Source of the DNA: Anaerosolibacter carboniphilus
GTDB lineage: Bacteria > Bacillota > Clostridia > Peptostreptococcales > Thermotaleaceae
DNA length: 64,000 nucleotides
NCBI RefSeq assembly: GCF_014205875.1
Contig: NZ_JACHEN010000016.1
Coordinates: 51,285-115,284, forward strand
Direction of reading: 5' to 3'
The position numbers and the translations under genes were made by a program. How positions within the stretch are numbered: the stretch's first letter is position 1; each line of letters opens with the position of its first letter. Of this stretch, positions 59,735 to 64,000 are shown one piece after another. The notes under the pieces are model-generated. The model did no database searches. It worked only from the letters and a program-made list of their open reading frames with translations, and was not told the DNA's origin.

Positions 59735-59980
59735 ATGAAAGCTGCAATCAATTTGCAAGATGTTTTTTTGAACCAAGTTAGAAAGGAACATATTCATATT
59801 ACAATATATTTGGTAAATGGTTTCCAGATCAAGGGAATGGTAAAGGGATTTGATAGTTATACAATTGTATTAGAAAGTGATGGCAAACAACATCTTATCT
59901 ATAAACATGCAATTTCTACGATTACACCTGTAAAGCCTATCAATTTTGCTGCGGCAAGTAAGAAACAAGACGAAGAATAA
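59735..59980 (+). CDS. hfq: RNA chaperone Hfq
   Basis: Hexameric Sm-like protein that binds small RNAs and A-rich or U-rich RNA. The 81-residue protein has Sm1 ([23 protein letters not shown], with conserved Q and D) and Sm2 (the YKHAIST segment, ending in ITP). AGGAGGGG before the ATG. It follows miaA, the widely conserved miaA-hfq pair. Short tail, as in other Firmicutes. Confidence 0.96.
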   Translation: MKAAINLQDVFLNQVRKEHIHITIYLVNGFQIKGMVKGFDSYTIVLESDGKQHLIYKHAISTITPVKPINFAAASKKQDEE

Positions 59981-60003
59981 AACTATAATAAAAATTGGAA
60001 AAA

Positions 60004-60030
60004 GACGACCTTTCGGTCGTTTTTTTTTCT
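60004..60030 (+). terminator. Terminator after hfq
   Basis: ACGACC and GGTCGT with a TTTC tetraloop, followed by eight or nine T residues. Confidence 0.85.
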
Positions 60031-60077
60031 GTTTTATATGCATATGATGTTATAGCGATCAATTAGAGGTGATGGAA

Positions 60078-61028
60078 ATGAAATTGATGAATCCATACAA
60101 TGAGTTTAATAGAATACTATCTCGATTCGAGAGTGGTAAAATTAGTACAGAGGATGCCATTCAGAAAATTACCGTTAATAGTAAGGCAAATGCAAATGAG
60201 AAGAATAAAGAAGAGAGTCTAGAAGCCTTGATCAAAGAACTAGATCAAATGGTCGGTTTAGAAAAAATTAAAATATTTGTGAAAGAAATATATGCCTACA
60301 TAGAGATACAAAAAAAGAGAAAAGATGAACAACTGCTGACTGATTCCTTGGTTATGCATATGATCTTTAAGGGTAATCCAGGAACAGGCAAGACAACGGT
60401 TGCCCGACTCCTAGGAAAAATATTTCTAGAGATGGGAGTTCTAGAAAAGGGGCATCTTATCGAGGTGGAACGAGCAGATTTAGTAGGTGAGTATATAGGG
60501 CATACAGCTGTAAAGGTCAGAGATCATATTCGAAAAGCCATGGGCGGTATCCTTTTTATTGATGAAGCATACTCCTTAGCTCGAGGAGGGGAAAAAGACT
60601 TTGGAAAGGAAGCCATCGATGCCCTGGTAAAAGGGATGGAGGATTATAAGGAAAATTTAGTTCTTATCCTCGCTGGTTATCATGATGAAATGGAAATATT
60701 TTTGAAGAGCAATCCTGGTCTAAAATCACGCTTTCCGATACATATTGATTTTCCAGATTATGAACTGGATGATTTGCTTCGAATTGGAGATTTGATGGTT
60801 GAAAAAAGAGAATATAGATTATCCATGTCTGCAAAAGCAAAGCTTGCCAAAATTGTTACAAAAAAGAGGATGGAGGACCGGGTACTAAGTGGCAACGCGC
60901 GATTGGTTCGAAATATCATTGAAAGAGCGATTCGCAAACAAGCCGTAAGATTACAAAAAGTATCAGCACTATCAAAGGATGACTTGATTACAATTCGAAG
61001 TGAAGACATCACAGACGAGGACCTTTAA
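60078..61028 (+). CDS. spoVK: Stage V sporulation protein K-like AAA ATPase
   Basis: About 316 residues of the CbxX/CfqX AAA family. SpoVK is a mother-cell protein needed for spore maturation. An N-terminal helical part (1-60) is followed by the AAA core: Walker A in FKGNPGTGKTTVAR, Walker B in GGILFIDEAYSLARGG and arginine finger region GLKSRFPIHIDFPDY. ATG 60078 follows GAGGTGATGG; GTG 60069 and ATG 60072 are closer to the ribosome binding site. The hfq-spoVK-GTPase-ynbB order parallels Bacillus hfq...spoVK-ynbA-ynbB. Confidence 0.9.
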   Translation: MKLMNPYNEFNRILSRFESGKISTEDAIQKITVNSKANANEKNKEESLEALIKELDQMVGLEKIKIFVKEIYAYIEIQKKRKDEQLLTDSLVMHMIFKGNPGTGKTTVARLLGKIFLEMGVLEKGHLIEVERADLVGEYIGHTAVKVRDHIRKAMGGILFIDEAYSLARGGEKDFGKEAIDALVKGMEDYKENLVLILAGYHDEMEIFLKSNPGLKSRFPIHIDFPDYELDDLLRIGDLMVEKREYRLSMSAKAKLAKIVTKKRMEDRVLSGNARLVRNIIERAIRKQAVRLQKVSALSKDDLITIRSEDITDEDL

Positions 61029-61651
61029 TGAAGAAATGTCTTATCATAGGAAAGACCCACGTAGGCAAAACATTATTTTTTATCCATTTTAGCAATTATC
61101 TAGGAGTAAAAAGACTGTCTATAAAACGGATCTTTCCTAATGGTGTCATAGAAAGGAAACTCTATACTCTTGAAGATGCGATAGAAGCATTGTGTTCAAA
61201 TATGCCTTTCAAAACCCAATGTTTGCAATCTATCGAATTGGATCTACCCTTGTTAAAAGGCAATATGAAGCTAGAATTCGTAGATAGCTGTGGATTAACG
61301 GATGGAATCCATGGAGATGTAGATGTAAGGCGAGGTATGGTACAAACTTTGTGCATGCTCCGTGAAAGTGATATCATCCTTCATCTTATAGATATAAATA
61401 GTTATGGATTGAGATATGTTACTTCAATAAATACCTTTGGAAAAACAGATCTGCAGTTAACACAGCATGGTATTTCCCATCAGGGGTACGCTATTTTAGC
61501 CAACAGGATAGATTTACTCGACAATAGATCTAAATTAGCTCAATTGCAACAGGATTATCCTCAACATACGATCATCCCTGTTTCTGCTCTCACAGGCCAG
61601 GGCTTTAACGAAGTAAAAGCATACTGTTATTTCAAATCCAGGTATCTCTAG
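61028..61651 (+). CDS. Small P-loop GTPase, in the HflX position
   Basis: The 207-residue protein has a G1 motif GKTHVGKTLF near 8-17, a G3-like DSCG near 86, G4 ANRIDLL (NxxD) near 158 and G5 VSALTG near 182, so it looks like a working GTPase. It lacks the N-terminal domain of HflX, whose gene (ynbA) holds this place in B. subtilis. The start overlaps the spoVK stop by one base, so the two are coupled and may work together in spore maturation. Function unknown. Confidence 0.75.
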   Translation: MKKCLIIGKTHVGKTLFFIHFSNYLGVKRLSIKRIFPNGVIERKLYTLEDAIEALCSNMPFKTQCLQSIELDLPLLKGNMKLEFVDSCGLTDGIHGDVDVRRGMVQTLCMLRESDIILHLIDINSYGLRYVTSINTFGKTDLQLTQHGISHQGYAILANRIDLLDNRSKLAQLQQDYPQHTIIPVSALTGQGFNEVKAYCYFKSRYL

Positions 61652-61733
61652 GATATCTTCATTGGCCAAATTGATTATGCCTTTAATATGTGTTAAAATA
61701 CAAAAGAATGAAAAGAAGAAGGCGAGGATCTTT

Positions 61734-63032
61734 ATGGAAAAAAACACACAAGAGCTACTACGTAATGTTTTTCATATACAGGATGCGATAATTCAAAGAG
61801 GAAAGGAAGCAGAAGAAGATATAAAAGATATTTTTAAAAATCTCGAAGATATAAGAGAATATAATCAGTATAAGGTACTTCACGCAATGCAAGAATGCAG
61901 AATCAGCGATATGCATTTCAATTGGCATACAGGATATGGCTATAATGATCCTGGCAGAGATGCCATAGAGAAGGTTTATGCAAAGCTTTTTCGTACGGAA
62001 GATGCCATTGTTAGACCTACCATTGTTTCAGGTACCCATGCTCTTACTCTTTGTTTAACGGGAATCCTTAGGCCAGGAGATGAATTGATCTCTGCAACAG
62101 GAAAGCCCTATGATACCCTGGAAGAAGTGATTGGAATCAGGGGTGAAAAGAATAGTGGCTCTTTACAGGATTTTGGTATTACATATAAGCAGATTAATTT
62201 CAGCGCAAATGGCTGTGTCGATTTAGACACTTTGCAAAACAGTATTTCGGAAAATACAAAGATGGTTTTCATTCAACGTTCTACAGGTTATAGCTGGAGA
62301 AAGGCTTTAACTGTAGAGAATATTAAAGAAATTGTTGATATTGTAAAAGCGGTCAATCCTTCCACTATATGCATGGTCGATAACTGTTATGGCGAATTTC
62401 TAGAGAGAGTTGAGCCCACAGAGGTAGGCGTTGATATCATGGCAGGGTCCTTAATAAAGAATCCCGGTGGCGGACTGGCCTTAACCGGTGGCTATATCGT
62501 AGGGAAGGAAGAGCTTATTCGCCTGGCTTCCTATCGCTTGACTTCTCCAGGACTGGGAAAAGAAGTAGGTTTAACATTTGGTATGACCCGTAACATGTTT
62601 CATGGATTATTTATTGCGCCCCATGTGGTCTGTGAAGCAGTTAAAGGATCGATCTTTTGTGCTAGACTGTTTGAGCAGCTTGGCTATGAGGTTTCTCCAA
62701 AATATAATGCCCAGCGTAGTGATATTATCCAGTCAATCAAGCTAGGCAGTGCTGACGCTGTTATCGCATTTTGTCAAGGAATACAAGGGGCAGCTCCAGT
62801 AGATTCCTTCGTCCGACCAGAACCATGGGACATGCCTGGATATGATTCTCCTGTAATCATGGCCGCAGGTGCCTTTGTGCAAGGATCATCTATCGAATTA
62901 AGTGCAGATGCACCCATCAAAGAACCTTATATTGTTTATTATCAAGGTGGATTAACCTATGAGCATGCTAAATTCGGATCCTTGAAAGCTCTACAAGCAT
63001 TGGTTGATAACGGATGCATCGGGAAAATCTAA
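61734..63032 (+). CDS. Methionine gamma-lyase-like PLP enzyme (YnbB/aluminium-resistance family)
   Basis: About 432 residues of the cystathionine-metabolism PLP family, called YnbB in Bacillus and aluminium resistance protein elsewhere. Motifs: HFNWHTGYGYNDPGRDAIEKVYA, VSGTHALTLCLTGILRPGDEL, CMVDNCYGEFLE and the PLP lysine in GSLIKNPGGGLALTGGY. ATG 61734 follows GCGAGG and is preferred over a far upstream in-frame ATG at 61662 that lacks a ribosome binding site. Substrate unproven. Confidence 0.85.
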   Translation: MEKNTQELLRNVFHIQDAIIQRGKEAEEDIKDIFKNLEDIREYNQYKVLHAMQECRISDMHFNWHTGYGYNDPGRDAIEKVYAKLFRTEDAIVRPTIVSGTHALTLCLTGILRPGDELISATGKPYDTLEEVIGIRGEKNSGSLQDFGITYKQINFSANGCVDLDTLQNSISENTKMVFIQRSTGYSWRKALTVENIKEIVDIVKAVNPSTICMVDNCYGEFLERVEPTEVGVDIMAGSLIKNPGGGLALTGGYIVGKEELIRLASYRLTSPGLGKEVGLTFGMTRNMFHGLFIAPHVVCEAVKGSIFCARLFEQLGYEVSPKYNAQRSDIIQSIKLGSADAVIAFCQGIQGAAPVDSFVRPEPWDMPGYDSPVIMAAGAFVQGSSIELSADAPIKEPYIVYYQGGLTYEHAKFGSLKALQALVDNGCIGKI

Positions 63033-63138
63033 AAGAGGGCACCGATTAAATTCATATTCTCTCTCATATTACAAATTTAGTTTACATAATCAAATTACGT
63101 AAACTTCTTACGAGCTAACAAATGCTTTAACATAGCCT

Positions 63139-63184
63139 ACGAATATAAAAAGTACCTGAAAAATCAGGTACTTTTTATATTCGT
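63139..63184. terminator. Bidirectional terminator between ynbB-like and lexA
   Basis: A perfect 21-base-pair stem (63139-63159 against 63164-63184) with an AAAA loop, containing AAAAAGTACC and its inverse. It ends both converging genes. Confidence 0.93.
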
Positions 63185-63202
63185 AATTATTCATTCCAAT
63201 CC

Positions 63203-63820
63203 TTATAGTTTCCGAAATACACCTTTCACTAAACCTAAAATCTTCACATCATGAACGAGAATTGGCTCCATGTATGGATTCTCTGGCTGCAATCGAAAGT
63301 GGTCTTTTTCTTTATAGAACCTTTTCACTGTTGCTTCATCTCCAATAAGAGCAACAACGATCTCACCATTTTTAGCAATTTGTTGCTGTTTTACTAAGAC
63401 GTAGTCTCCATCAAGAATACCAGCTTCAATCATACTTTCACCTTTAATCCGTAGCATAAAATGATTATTATTGTCTACAAAATCCATAGGAACAGGGAAC
63501 GTATCTTCAATATTTTCTATCGCTAATATAGGTTGACCAGCCGTCACTTTTCCAATAACAGGAATCTCAACAATCTCTTTTTTGCTAATTAAATTGCTCC
63601 CATCACTATCCAATAACTCAATAGCCCTTGGTTTCGTGGGATCTCTTCTTATATAGCCATTCTTTTCAAGCTTTGCCAAATGGCCATGAACTGTAGATGT
63701 TGATTTCAATCCCACCGCTTCACATATTTCACGAACAGAAGGGGGATATCCCTTTGAGTAAACCTCAGCCTTTATATATTCAAGTATTTTTTGTTGTTGA
63801 TCTGTTATATCATAAATCAT
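63203..63820 (-). CDS. lexA: LexA repressor
   Basis: SOS master repressor and self-cleaving serine protease. About 205 residues from ATG 63820, which follows GAGGTG. N-terminal winged HTH (about 1-65, [21 protein letters not shown]), self-cleavage Ala-Gly in VTAGQPIL, the catalytic Ser in [10 protein letters not shown] and Lys in YVLVKQQQ. Autoregulated through the box upstream. It is terminated in common with the ynbB-like gene. Confidence 0.97.
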   Translation of the reverse strand: MIYDITDQQQKILEYIKAEVYSKGYPPSVREICEAVGLKSTSTVHGHLAKLEKNGYIRRDPTKPRAIELLDSDGSNLISKKEIVEIPVIGKVTAGQPILAIENIEDTFPVPMDFVDNNNHFMLRIKGESMIEAGILDGDYVLVKQQQIAKNGEIVVALIGDEATVKRFYKEKDHFRLQPENPYMEPILVHDVKILGLVKGVFRKL

Positions 63821-63851
63821 TGATAGCACCTCACAGCCTGTGTTTTTCTTC

Positions 63852-63891
63852 ATTATAGCATAGAGCTTAAAAAATATCAAACATCTGTTCG
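63852..63891 (-). promoter_or_regulatory. lexA promoter with LexA (Cheo) box
   Basis: On the minus strand, TTGATA (63880-63875) and TATAAT (63857-63852) are spaced by exactly 17 bases, with a TG extension. The 14-mer CGAACAGATGTTTG (63891-63878) fits the Gram-positive LexA box CGAAC-N4-GTTyG closely and overlaps the -35, so LexA would repress its own gene. Confidence 0.85.
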
Positions 63892-64000
63892 TGTTTTTTC
63901 AAAAAAGTTAAAAGAAAAGTTAAATTCTAGTATAGAGCACATGCCGAGCAAATGCAGAACTAAACTCTATTTTTGAGACTAAACATTACTATTAATTTGC
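63892..64000. other. Right end of window, no gene seen
   Basis: About 110 AT-rich bases upstream of the lexA promoter. No reading frame with a ribosome binding site can be supported before the window ends. Confidence 0.5.

Noticed and set aside
1..64000. tRNA, rRNA, CRISPR arrays, riboswitch or T-box motifs, insertion sequences
   Set aside because: Looked for repeats with regular spacing, T-box and tRNA-like TTCGA motifs and terminal inverted repeats with transposase frames; none was convincing by eye. Covariance-model searches were not possible.

Overview
The window is 64 kb of AT-rich, densely packed DNA coding mostly on the plus strand. It comes from an anaerobic, endospore-forming member of the Clostridia. 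The sporulation evidence is spo0A, spoIVB, spoIIM, spoVK, gerW/ytfJ, two sporulation-type D,D-carboxypeptidases and an alpha/beta-type SASP. The anaerobe evidence is a four-subunit 2-oxoacid:ferredoxin oxidoreductase. Gene content and order resemble the Alkaliphilus-like Clostridia, but that is an impression from memory and not a search result. I see no rRNA, tRNA, CRISPR array, insertion sequence or prophage. Almost everything is core chromosome; the only mobile-type gene is one small tyrosine recombinase.

Layout. 1-8.3 kb: the end of a membrane-protein gene, then dxs, tlyA, argR, recN, spoIVB and spo0A, with a textbook sigma-H promoter plus 0A box ahead of spo0A. 8.3-10 kb: a gene-poor, hairpin-rich stretch holding a 56-codon minus-strand gene and the mini-integrase. 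10-14.7 kb: an envelope cluster (SteA-like, SteB/MctB-like, a GT2 glycosyltransferase, a MraY-like phosphosugar transferase and a DUF3866-type protein). 14.8-22.9 kb: nudF, spoIIM, a YqzK-like gene, xerD, then the nucleoside-salvage operon deoB, two purine nucleoside phosphorylases and pdp, followed by dacF. 23-28 kb: scpA and scpB; speE and speB on the minus strand; ytfI-like and gerW/ytfJ; a MazG-like protein. 28-35 kb: dacB, a Cys-rich PyrK-like protein with a partner FAD oxidoreductase, rluB, an acetyltransferase, mnmM, a minus-strand zinc-ribbon protein and surE. 35-39 kb: korDABC and an RpiR regulator. 39-45 kb: a histidine phosphatase, a YhiN-type flavoprotein, a membrane protein, cmk, plsC and an ispH-rpsA fusion. 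45-52.5 kb: an accessory-looking stretch with an orphan cheR, a MerR-like coiled-coil protein, an unknown protein, a 47-residue Cys-rich protein behind a perfect consensus promoter, an aminotransferase, a 58-residue protein, an HD-GYP protein, an SASP, a proline-rich protein and an acetyltransferase. 52.7-64 kb: miaB, mutS, mutL, miaA, hfq, spoVK, a small GTPase, a methionine gamma-lyase-like gene and lexA with its own LexA box.

Functionally, the window combines sporulation control and execution, mismatch and SOS repair (recN, mutS, mutL, lexA), chromosome segregation (scpA/scpB, xerD), nucleoside and polyamine metabolism, isoprenoid entry and exit steps (dxs, ispH), and tRNA/rRNA modification (tlyA, rluB, mnmM, miaB, miaA). 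Gene order tracks Bacillus subtilis in several blocks and, more surprisingly, the tlyA-to-cmk region of Mycobacterium tuberculosis. The best candidates for undescribed biology are the SteA/SteB-linked glycosyltransferase cluster, the Cys-rich two-flavoprotein pair, the divergent tandem purine nucleoside phosphorylase, the ispH-rpsA fusion with a relict internal ribosome binding site, and several small unannotated proteins. All calls rest on reading the sequence and on recalled family knowledge; nothing was searched.
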